NCBI GenBank assembly: GCA_977006965.1
Contig: OZ345360.1
Span: 2,294,001 to 2,358,000 of the forward strand
DNA: 64,000 nt
Direction of reading: 5' to 3'
Source of the DNA: Phymatolithon calcareum
Taxonomy: Eukaryota > Rhodophyta > Florideophyceae > Hapalidiales
Below the pieces are notes generated by a model. That model saw only the letters and a program-made list of their open reading frames with translations. It was not told where the DNA came from and did no database searches. A program made the translations under genes and the position numbers. How positions within the stretch are numbered: position 1 is the stretch's first letter; the number at the start of each line of letters is the position of its first letter. Of this stretch, positions 42,823 through 51,587 are shown in pieces.

Positions 42823-44307
42823 TTATTTCGCTCTTGGTTTGACGTTGGATTGGACGCCATCCTTGTTTTTCTTCACCTTTTTCCTCCGAACTAACGGGGG
42901 GTCTGTATCAACTAATGGGCGCTTCAGGCTTTTGGGACTTGCAGCACTGGACTTCGCCGCCAATTGTCGCTTAAGAGCCTTGCGAGCGGCTTTCTCATCA
43001 TTCATCGGTTTCTTAGACTTCACCTTTGGCCCCTTATGTGGCGTTGTAGCGACCAGTTGCTTGGATGCCCTCTTTTCTTTCAAGGCTGCACGCTTTGCGG
43101 CGCCTATAGCTTTACGGTTCATCTTTTTCGCATTCAATAAGCTGGTGCTTGGAACTTTGGAATCACTCTCGGACTGGGATTCACGGTTTGGTTTCGATTC
43201 AACTCTTTTCACATTCCCCTCATTCACTTTCTCGGAATTTTGCTCGGCTGCCTTTTCTGCCGGTGAGCTCTGATTTTGCAATGCTTCCTGCTGCCGCTTC
43301 CATTTTCGGGCTTTCAGCTGCTTCAGCTTTTGCTTTGTCGCCAATTTCTTGCGTTGAGCTGCATCGGCACTTGAAGAGCCTCCCCCTGGATCACCAGTTC
43401 GTACCCCATTCTGTGCATCAACTTTCTCGTTCACCCCCTTGCTGCGATGTTGCGGCTTCTGCTTTGCGACCACTTTCTTGCTTTGAGCTGCTTCGATGGT
43501 CGGCGAACCACCCCGTAAATCACCATTTGATGCCTTATTCTGTACATCATCTCTGTCATCCACCTGGTTGCGACGCTGGGCGCAGTCATTCTCTGCGCTT
43601 TCTCCTGGAGATTGCAAACCACTTCGTTGCCTTGCGAGACGCTTCGCCTTTGATAGCTTGTGTATCTTGTCTGGCGTAAGAAGGGCTTCAGTTCGTCCAG
43701 ATACATCTGCTGTGTCCGCATCCTGCCCAGCGTCCGCATCAGAAACTTGCTCTTGTTCTGCTTCCTCTGAAGCTGCTTTCTCTTTCTGGACTCTCTCATA
43801 TCGTTTCAGGGCGCGATTATGTCCCTTCGATAAGAGGTGAGACTCAACTTCTCTGTCGTTCAAGAATCGTTTTCCCGGACAAAGGTTGCACTCTTTCCAT
43901 TCGACAAATTTCTCCTCCTCTTCCTCCGCATCTTCATTTTGTTGCTCTGCCTCCCCTTCAGATTCACTTTCTGAGCCGGATGCATTGCTTCCATCGCCCA
44001 CACTAACAAGACGTTCCTTTTTCTTCGGCTTTCGATTTGCTACAACAATTGCAAGTTCATCAAAGCCCGCGACTTCGTCTTCGTCATCGCCTTCCGAATA
44101 CTCATCGCGGAGGAAGTCATCACCACCAGATTCTTCCTCACTGGAGTTTTGATGGAGCTGCTGCAATTCCGGGTCATTCTTTGCAAGCTCAGCTAATTGT
44201 CGGGCAGCTTCCTCGAAATCATCCTCAGACCCTGAAGAAACAAGGTCTCCAGCGCCATCGTCATTATCGCTTCCATACAGCACGTTCCACTTTAGCCTCT
44301 TAATCAT
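42823..44307 (-). CDS. C2H2 zinc-finger protein, probably nucleolar
   Basis: A highly charged protein of 494 aa from the ATG at 44305-44307 (MIKRLKWNVLYG). The frame also offers an ATG at 44430, which would add 41 unremarkable residues. The N-terminal third is Asp/Glu/Ser-rich. One finger, CX2CX13HX5H, reads CNLCPGKRFLNDREVESHLL and continues with SKGHNRALKRYER, a form found in U1-like fingers of ribosome-biogenesis and RNA-binding proteins. The C-terminal half is a long Lys/Arg/Ala-rich tail (e.g. VRRKKVKKNKD), typical of nucleolar proteins. I cannot name an orthologue with certainty. Divergent from eIF3j. Confidence 0.8.
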   Translation of the reverse strand: MIKRLKWNVLYGSDNDDGAGDLVSSGSEDDFEEAARQLAELAKNDPELQQLHQNSSEEESGGDDFLRDEYSEGDDEDEVAGFDELAIVVANRKPKKKERLVSVGDGSNASGSESESEGEAEQQNEDAEEEEEKFVEWKECNLCPGKRFLNDREVESHLLSKGHNRALKRYERVQKEKAASEEAEQEQVSDADAGQDADTADVSGRTEALLTPDKIHKLSKAKRLARQRSGLQSPGESAENDCAQRRNQVDDRDDVQNKASNGDLRGGSPTIEAAQSKKVVAKQKPQHRSKGVNEKVDAQNGVRTGDPGGGSSSADAAQRKKLATKQKLKQLKARKWKRQQEALQNQSSPAEKAAEQNSEKVNEGNVKRVESKPNRESQSESDSKVPSTSLLNAKKMNRKAIGAAKRAALKEKRASKQLVATTPHKGPKVKSKKPMNDEKAARKALKRQLAAKSSAASPKSLKRPLVDTDPPLVRRKKVKKNKDGVQSNVKPRAK

Positions 44308-44728
44308 GTTGCGATGACGACCTTGCCCACTAAAACCAGGTGGGTGACCGCTCGTCGAAAGTATAGCACAGAGAACAGCCAAGCTGGAGTTGAAATTCTT
44401 ATGTACTCCCCGTCGTTGGCACACCAGCATAGGGCTATGCTCTGCACACGTGTATACAGCACAATTGAGGTGGGTCGCGGTCGTCGTCCCAAAATAAACT
44501 GTGCAAATATTTTTATTTCATTTTCCACACTTTTTTGTGCATTTTTCAACATGTAGCAATCACACGGCCGTAATCGGACCTTCTATGTCGTTCGCCTGTC
44601 CGTCAATTTTTTCTTTTTCGACAAGCATTCACTGCGCTCCTGTCGACCCACCCAAATCAGAGTCTCGACCTCCCCGTGCGTCCGCGCCTCTCCTTCGTTC
44701 TTGCTGCGCGCGGAGGAACGAACGCACG
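44308..44728. promoter_or_regulatory. Divergent promoter region of the C2H2 gene and eIF3j
   Basis: About 420 bp between the two chosen ATGs. The eIF3j frame stays open upstream to 44501 but without an ATG. No clear TATA box. Confidence 0.4.
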
Positions 44729-45466
44729 ATGGCGGACTGGGATGCCGATGATTGGGATGCCGACCCTCCTGCGGCGCCCGCTGCAAATGCTCTAGGGGTA
44801 CTACCTACTGGTGTGGCCGTGTCATGGGAAGACGAGGATGCTTCCGACGGTGAGGATGCAGAACTGGTTGCAGCGGCGCCAAAGCCGCCAGCACCCATGA
44901 AACCAGCGAAAGCACGAGCACTGGCAATCAAGGAGAGAGAGCGTGCAGAAATGGAACGGCAGCGCGAAAAGATACTCGTACGAGAACGTGAACTTGCAGC
45001 TGTATCGGAAGTTGAGCGAAAAATGCGTTTACAAAAAATAGTAGAAGAGGCTGACTTGGATAATGCAAAAGACCTTTTCATGGGAAGCTCTGCTGATGTC
45101 GGGGCTCGAGATGGCGACGCTCCGGATACTGTTGACACATTTAAGCCTGAGACGGACGCGGATTACAAGAAATTTGCTGATATGGTTGGTGAAAAATGCC
45201 GCAATCTCAACTCGAATCCTAAACGTACCTTGAAGTACGTCAACTTTGTCAAGGATCTAATGCGACAGCTCACGAAGGATCTTGGCGCCGATGATGTGAA
45301 GGATCTGTCTACGCATATGGGAATTCTTTCGAACGAAAAGAGAGAAGCGTTTAAAAAGTCGAAGGGACATAAAAAGAAGGCAGCATCTAAGAAGACCCAT
45401 GTCAAGGTTGATAGTGCCACGGATATGCGCGATGATGGGTACGACGACTTCGACGACTTTATATAG
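44729..45466 (+). CDS. EIF3J: Translation initiation factor eIF3 subunit J
   Basis: Loosely bound eIF3 subunit (yeast Hcr1) that acts at the ribosomal decoding site and in recycling. The 245-aa protein starts with the acidic MADWDADDWDAD, typical of the family, has a central charged helical segment (EREKILVRERELAAVSEVERK-type), and the conserved dimerisation core around FVKDLMRQLTKDLGADDVKDL. It ends in the acidic DDGYDDFDDFI that is near-invariant in eIF3j. The ORF is open farther upstream, but ATG 44729 gives the family length and N terminus. Convergent with the CPSF6-like gene, 302 bp apart; nothing seen in that gap. Confidence 0.95.
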   Translation: MADWDADDWDADPPAAPAANALGVLPTGVAVSWEDEDASDGEDAELVAAAPKPPAPMKPAKARALAIKERERAEMERQREKILVRERELAAVSEVERKMRLQKIVEEADLDNAKDLFMGSSADVGARDGDAPDTVDTFKPETDADYKKFADMVGEKCRNLNSNPKRTLKYVNFVKDLMRQLTKDLGADDVKDLSTHMGILSNEKREAFKKSKGHKKKAASKKTHVKVDSATDMRDDGYDDFDDFI

Positions 45467-45768
45467 GTGAACTTTATTTTTGTTCTATGCTTTTCTCTAT
45501 TCGAAAATTTCCGCTGATTCTGTGCTACAGTTTGTGAGTAACTTGAGTCTGCACTCTAAACTATCCACTATATATCCCCGATAAGTTCAGACGCACTTGT
45601 GCAAGAGGTACACGAGTATTCACGAATGGAGAACTCTGGAATCCTCCTTCCCGTCTATCGCCAACTTAGACTGCTCTAAATAAAGCGTCGTCCGTCTACA
45701 GAACAGCAGTTCTCCTTTTCAGCCACTAGCTTTAAGGCAGTATAAACTCGCATCAAAAATTTCCAGTA

Positions 45769-47334
45769 CTACCGACGCCCTGTCCTTGTTCTCTTCCTCG
45801 CCGCTCCACCGTCATCCGCCTGACTACCACCCCCATGCGCGGCAGCAGCACCATTATCACCGGAGCCGTTTGTCCCGTTCCATGCACCGTTCGCCTTTCG
45901 ACGGTTACGCCCGCCCCGCCTGCGTCGTCGAGTCCCGGTTCCATCCTTGCCATTTGCATCACGGAGTCTGTCGCGTTCTCTCTCGCGCTCAATTTCGCGG
46001 TCCCGCTCACGCTTCCTTTCGCGTTCACGACTCAGGTCACGTTCCCTTTCCCGATGACGGTCCCGCTCGCGATCGTGTGTGCGGTCGCGGTCTCGGACAT
46101 AGTCACGGTCACGGTCGTCATAATCTTTTCGGGCGTAGTATGCATCCACCTCACTGTCATAGTGGTCGTCGCGTCTCCGTTTTGTGCGGCGGCCATCCGG
46201 TGTTCTTGAGCGAGATCTAGAACTTGAAATCGATCGTCTTCTATGTGTATAACTCGCAGACCTCGAGCGTGACCGTCGTCGACTGCGTTCCGGCGAGCGT
46301 GATCGCGAGCGTGTGCGTGTCCTCGATTTCTCGTAACTTCGCGATCTGCGATATTCGTCCTCTCGAATACGATCTCGTTCCGGTGTTTCTTCTCTGGAGC
46401 GTGTGGAGCGATACGAACGTGATGCTGTTCGCCAACGTTCACTGTCGCGTGGTGAATGAGGTGACGCACTAGGAGAAGATTCAGGTTTACGCTCAAATGA
46501 TTTAGTACCCTCATTGCGAATTCGTTTCTCAACTATCTCTTCGCGCTGTGCATTCTTTGCAACATTTTCCCCTCCTTCTCTTTCCATCGTCTTCTCCCGT
46601 TTGATAGTACTCTCAAGATTTTTGCTTGCGTCATCCATCTTGCTAGCTTCCTCAACACCTCTTGGATTGCTCTGCAAAGAGGCAACGTTTTCCATTTTTG
46701 AATCCTTCGCCGGCAATGCCGCCGCCACAGATGCGACGACGGCTTTTGCATCCATGCCGGTGGGCGGCATGGGCATCGGAGGCCGAGTACCTGGTGGCCA
46801 CATCATATGCATAATACCGGGAGGCACTGCCGGCGGCATTCCAGGTAGCCCAGGGGGAAGAAAGCCCGGAGGTGGTAGCGGCATGCCCGGCGGAAACATG
46901 TGCGGCGGGACAGGGGCACCAGGAAACGGAAACGGACGGGCGGCAAAGCCGGGCGGCTTGAGCGCGGCGGGCATCTGTGGTGGGAGCGGGAACTGAGGCG
47001 CTCGGTCCGGCACCTGTGGAGAAGGACGTGGCGGTTCAGGACGAGGTGCTTCTTCAGCGGAGCCTGTCTCTAGGAAGCGAGATGCGGCACCATCATTCTG
47101 CAATACAGTCGCGGAAACACGCTGTCCGGGAAAGGTTTCTGGTGCAAGAGCATCACGGACGTCTGCTATCGAAGCATTGTTCGCAAAACGCACAACAGCG
47201 CGACCAGTACTCTTGCCAGAGGTGGGTATTGAAGAGATCTCGACAGACTTAACGTCGGAGTGCGAGGCGCAAACCTTCTCCACCTCGGCATCCGAAGTCC
47301 ACCAGCCTAGTCCGGAGAGCCCTAACGCCGTCAT
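45769..47334 (-). CDS. CPSF6: CPSF6-like subunit of cleavage factor Im
   Basis: Predicted large subunit (CFIm68 type) that partners CFIm25 in pre-mRNA 3'-end processing and poly(A) site choice. An N-terminal RRM begins directly after the start: GLSGLGWWTSDAEVEKV matches the CPSF6 WWTTDEDL motif. A Pro/Gly/Met-rich region (about residues 100-200) and a long RS/RE/RD-rich C terminus follow (about 290-470), ending in basic GTRRRRRGGRNRR. The domain order RRM, Pro-rich, RS is diagnostic. The frame is open upstream to 47445 without an ATG, and the GTG at 47367 is rejected; ATG 47332-47334 is used, which trims the first RRM strand close to the start. A short upstream exon remains possible. Confidence 0.85.
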   Translation of the reverse strand: MTALGLSGLGWWTSDAEVEKVCASHSDVKSVEISSIPTSGKSTGRAVVRFANNASIADVRDALAPETFPGQRVSATVLQNDGAASRFLETGSAEEAPRPEPPRPSPQVPDRAPQFPLPPQMPAALKPPGFAARPFPFPGAPVPPHMFPPGMPLPPPGFLPPGLPGMPPAVPPGIMHMMWPPGTRPPMPMPPTGMDAKAVVASVAAALPAKDSKMENVASLQSNPRGVEEASKMDDASKNLESTIKREKTMEREGGENVAKNAQREEIVEKRIRNEGTKSFERKPESSPSASPHSPRDSERWRTASRSYRSTRSREETPERDRIREDEYRRSRSYEKSRTRTRSRSRSPERSRRRSRSRSASYTHRRRSISSSRSRSRTPDGRRTKRRRDDHYDSEVDAYYARKDYDDRDRDYVRDRDRTHDRERDRHRERERDLSRERERKRERDREIERERERDRLRDANGKDGTGTRRRRRGGRNRRKANGAWNGTNGSGDNGAAAAHGGGSQADDGGAARKRTRTGRR

Positions 47335-47777
47335 TGCAGTTTGCGCCCGTGCAGCGTTTGCATGCACGCGGAAATACAGGTGACCGGGACAGACGCGTCT
47401 GAAGAGCTCTTCGCTGCTAGCAGCGACCTTCTTCGAAAGAAAATTTTAACTCTGCTTTTGGATGCGAAGGCCCAATTTTATTGGAGTGGTATGATAACAG
47501 TTGACCACGTGTAAAATAGATATGAACTATTTTTGCAACGGCAACACGCTGCAGCCAAGCTGCACTGCGGTTCGCAACGCAAGGTAAACAGAAGAAGTTT
47601 TATAATTTGTGCCGTAGTACACTAAAGCACTTCATTATGCCATTCCACATTTCGGCTCATTGTTAAGAGATTGGCAGCATGCTGAACGAGAGTGATGATC
47701 TAATTTTTCAAGGTGTATGTATCCGTGGATCGCGAACGTTGGATTGCCTCGTTCCCCATAGATACAATACTGAAAAA
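47335..47777. other. Spacer upstream of the CPSF6-like gene
   Basis: Promoter side of the CPSF6-like gene. No gene or repeat recognised. Confidence 0.5.
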
Positions 47778-48076
47778 ATGCTCAAGGAAGCTGGGAGAGA
47801 GAACAGAAGGAGATGAAAGAAGGTAACGAGATGACCAACTACCGTGGGCATCCTAAATGGTTTACAACCCGGGTCATCCCTTTGAGGGACGGCGGCTGAG
47901 GATTGGCTGCGTAGAGATTTAGAGGTTACGCTCCCCGAAGCTCTGCACTTTGTGCGAGTTTGAGCTATTGTGACATCAAGTACCTCTCGTATCTGTTAAA
48001 GTCTACTGTAGCCGTAAGGATGGGGAGTTGTTCGACAACTCCGAAACCTGCAATAAACAAACAAACAACCTTACGA
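47778..48076 (+). mobile_element. LINE/SINE 3' remnant
   Basis: About 300 bp that match the minus-strand remnant at 61390-61690 along the whole length, from GCTCAAGGAAGCTGGGAGAG to the tail. It ends in a perfect 8-bp stem-loop (48024-48042, GGAGTTGT/ACAACTCC) followed by CCTGCAATAAACAAACAAAC. Confidence 0.88.
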
Positions 48077-49120
48077 CTGTGTCCTCCCGTGCGTTCGTCT
48101 TCAGTAGAATACTGCACTGACTGACTATATGCAGGGTACTTGTTGTGTTCATTGCGCGACTTTTAGTCCATCATCCGAGCACTTGCACAACACAACACAA
48201 GATCGGGCACTGTGTTGTCGTCTGCATGATGTTCCATTTTCTCTAAATAGGACCATGGCAGGCAGTGTTGACTAAAATTGATCACTACTGTACTGCTCCG
48301 AGATCCATAGTTGAACAATGATTGTGGAATCGAGTCCAAAATCAGCGACCGAGTAGTGCTTTCCAGATCAAGTCAGGGAGTGGTATTTTCCTGCATGCGG
48401 GCGGGGTGAGGAAGGTGGGCACGTGCCAAGTGCAGCAGTGGACAAGTAACGGCCACGGGTTGGTAGCTGCAATTAAATTAGCTTAGCACCATGTTCAGAC
48501 ACAGAGTATCATATTCAAGAGCAAACATAGGTTTCAATGAGGCACTGCACTTGCGGCAATAACGTTGCAGATCTCTCTCTCCTGCGAGCACGGTTATCCG
48601 CACCGAATTCTGCCCGCTACGATACAGAGCAGACATCATGTCTGCATGATGCAGGATATTACCACAATATCTTTTCGAAAATCTAAAATTTCAATAACAT
48701 AATTATTTATGATATGTGTAGACTATTCTTCTTGACAATTCAGGAATCAGCTGAGGGACATGTTTTGATTGTGTCGAATCAATTGATTCCAAAAAGTATC
48801 AAAAAAGACCAATACTATTACCCCTATTTTCTGAAATGGGAATATTTTGCCAAAACAGCCGAGGAACGTTCGTACTTGAGCTAAAAAACTGATGAATTAT
48901 GAAAATTAAATATTTTGCTAATTTTTAGGCCTCAAATCTCCATTGCTTCAATATCATCATCCCACACGATTTTTCGCCCAGTTGGACTGAAACCATCGTT
49001 CTTTCGCAGGGGGCTCTCAGTCGTTCCTACCGCGAATCTAGATAACCATTCCGCTCTTCGTTCCCATCTCCCGTGCCTTTACTACCGTTGAATCCTTCCG
49101 TCCTCAAAATCCCGTGCGCA
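48077..49120. other. AT-rich spacer upstream of the LAMMER kinase
   Basis: No coding signal. It holds the promoter and 5' leader of the kinase gene. A TACTGTA motif occurs near 48290. Confidence 0.5.
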
Positions 49121-51287
49121 ATGTCGCGTCCGGCTTCCAAGACCCTGGGCGTCGCTGCAAGCACCCGAACCGTAAGTATTCACTCACTCTGTTCATTGCA
49201 TCTGCATCTCTACAAGAGACATCGCGATGCACTCCTTTCCGTCGTATGCCCCAACTTTGCATCGGGAGTCTGTGCTGCGAGTTTGCGATGAATGCAATGA
49301 TTTGAGGCAGTATAAATGTGCTTTACTGCTTGGCAGGAGATTAATGTAATCGTGTACTAACAATTTTGACATCAAAATATATTCTTTTAATTTTTTCCCT
49401 TTGCTTTCTGTCATGTGCTCACTTCGTTTAATAACGTTGTTTCAGGTCTCAAGCTGTGCGGATAGTACTGAGCGCGGTCTCTTTATTCGTCCAACAGCCG
49501 GAATAACCAAAGGAAGAAAGAATCCTCGTGCCGCTCTTTCTACCTCAGGTGACCAAAGTCGAAAAAAGAGGCCTAGAGTCCCCCTGATTCCTGCGGGAGA
49601 AGACATTCCGGAGGACCACATTCGCCCGGTCCGACCTCAACCACCCCTCGCTCACCAGGAAGGAATTCCCTCCTATCGTCCATGGGAGACCTCCCGCAGA
49701 AATCGAGTCTCAGATATGTGCAATCTCCCACCTGTCGACAATGATCGCCCTATAGTTGTGCAGAAGCGCGATCGTTCCGACGTCCGCGCTTCTCGACAGG
49801 CTGAACGTACCGACGCCCGAGCGTCTCGACATACCGATCGACCCGATGCCCGCTCTTCTCGACAGGGTGGCCGAACTGTTACCGCTTCTCTCCCGAAGAG
49901 AGATGATGCCGACGGCCATCTAATTTTTAAGCTCGGGGATGGCTTGTATGCAACTCCCGACTATCCCCATGGACGATATAAGATTCTTAGCAGTCTCGGC
50001 GAAGGCACATTTGGCAAAGTTGTGGAATGTTGGGACCGCCGTGTTTGTCGTCGCGTCGCCGTCAAGATTGTTCGCAGCATTTCGAAGTATCGCGAAGCTG
50101 CCAAGCTTGAAATTGACGTTCTGGTACATCTGAGTTACTATGACCCGGAGGGCATTTGTCATTGCGTCAGGATGTACAGCTGGTTTGACCATTTCTCACA
50201 TGTCTGCATGGTGTTCGAGAAACTTGGTCCTTCACTCTATGAACATCTCCGAAAGAATCGATTCCGGCCCTTCTCCATCGACGAAGTGCGCAATTATGCT
50301 TTCCAGCTTCTGGAGAGTGTCAGTTTCGTACATAGCCTCACACTCATCCACACGGACCTGAAACCGGAGAATATTCTGCTAGTCAACTCAAACAACAACC
50401 AGTCCATCAAACTCATCGATTTTGGCAGCGCAACTTTCGAGGCAGAACACCATTCCACGGTCATCTCTACGCGGCACTACCGTGCTCCAGAAGTTATTCT
50501 CGGTTTGGGCTGGACATACCCTTGCGATTTGTGGAGTGTGGGTTGCATCCTAGTCGAGCTCTACACAGGACAGGCTCTTTTCCAAACCCATGAGAATCTG
50601 GAACATCTCGCTATGATGAGTGTCGTTCTGGGCCCCATTCCGCAAACGATGATTCATCGCGCAGACTCTAGCTGTCAAGAGTATTTCCTCACAAAACCGG
50701 AAGGTCGCAGTGCGCTCAACTGGCCAGAGGGAGCTTCTTCAAAGGCTTCAATACGGTCGGTGCGCCGCGTAAAGTCTTTGTCGCAAATAGTAAGAGTCTC
50801 AGACGGCCATTCCAATTTTCTTGACCTTCTTCGTCGACTTCTCGCTTTTGAACCCGAAACCCGCTGTACTTCTGAGGAGGCGTTGAGTCATCCATTTTTC
50901 AACGAGGCCCCCGTTGAGTCCGACCATCCCACAACCACCATGAATGAGTCTAGCGGCAGTTCCGCGTGTGCCATTGGGAGAGATGGACGCGAGGGAAGAC
51001 GTCCACCTCGCGTTCTGTCACGCTCTCATAAAGTTGGCGAGCGCGGCGGTACTTCCCGCCAAGATGCTGGTCTGCCAACGTACGAGAACGCTGGAGATGC
51101 AGTGGCAGAAAAGTTCTCTGATGGGTCGGCTTTGCCCAGCGAGACAGCGGGTCAGAGAAGCGCTGGAAAGCCAAACGCTGGGCCAAGTGGGAATCGAAAT
51201 TCTGGTGGAAGATGGAGGGGGTCGCGATCAAAGTCTGGACACTCCAGGAAGAGGAAAAGTTCTTCCAAAGCACTCGGTGAGTCTTAA
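49121..51287 (+). CDS. CLK: LAMMER/CLK dual-specificity protein kinase
   Basis: Nuclear kinase family that phosphorylates SR splicing factors. Two exons: 49121-49171 and 49446-51287 with a 274-bp intron, about 630 aa. The N-terminal ~190 residues are Arg/Ser-rich and include three 11-residue repeats of the type R-DARASRQ-- near 127-160. The kinase domain has the Gly loop LGEGTFGKV (about 201-209), VAVKIV, the CLK-type HTDLKPENIL in place of HRD, DFGSATFE and the signature EHLAMMSVVLGPIP. The last residue of LAMMER is Ser here. A Ser/Arg/Gly-rich tail follows. A polyadenylation-type AATAAA is at 51421-51426, 134 bp after the stop. Convergent with the kinesin gene. Confidence 0.95.
49172..49445 (+). 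other. Predicted intron of the LAMMER kinase gene
   Basis: Canonical GTAAGT donor at 49172 and TTTCAG acceptor at 49441-49445, preceded by a pyrimidine-rich tract. Phase 0: it joins the 17-codon exon ending ...AASTRT to VSSCADSTERG. Confidence 0.85.
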
Positions 51288-51420
51288 TTTTTCCAGCAGT
51301 CCAAGCAGAACGCTCAACGTTGTTTCCTGCGCCCTGTACATACATCTTTATAACTCAAAGTGACTGTAGTGCCAGTCTTTTTTCCAGAACTCTTGTAAAC
51401 TATATTCAGATCAACATGGC

Positions 51421-51426
51421 AATAAA
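51421..51426 (+). terminator. Putative polyadenylation signal AATAAA
   Basis: 134 bp downstream of the kinase stop codon, in the 300-bp convergent spacer to the kinesin gene. Confidence 0.4.
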
Positions 51427-51587
51427 CCGGCTTGTATGATAGAAGACAACTACCCTTCCCATTGCACTCATGGATAAAGAGAAGACAAGTGCTAGAAACA
51501 TAAATTGAGAACCGGACCTTTACAAGCTCATTGATTGGTTTGAAAATGTTGTTATGTTAGCTCGATCTTCAACTGTCGATAGCACCT

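Noticed and set aside
47335-47445. Upstream extension of the CPSF6-like frame
   Set aside because: Open but without ATG; the only candidate is GTG at 47367. A short 5' exon cannot be excluded but no splice site is convincing.
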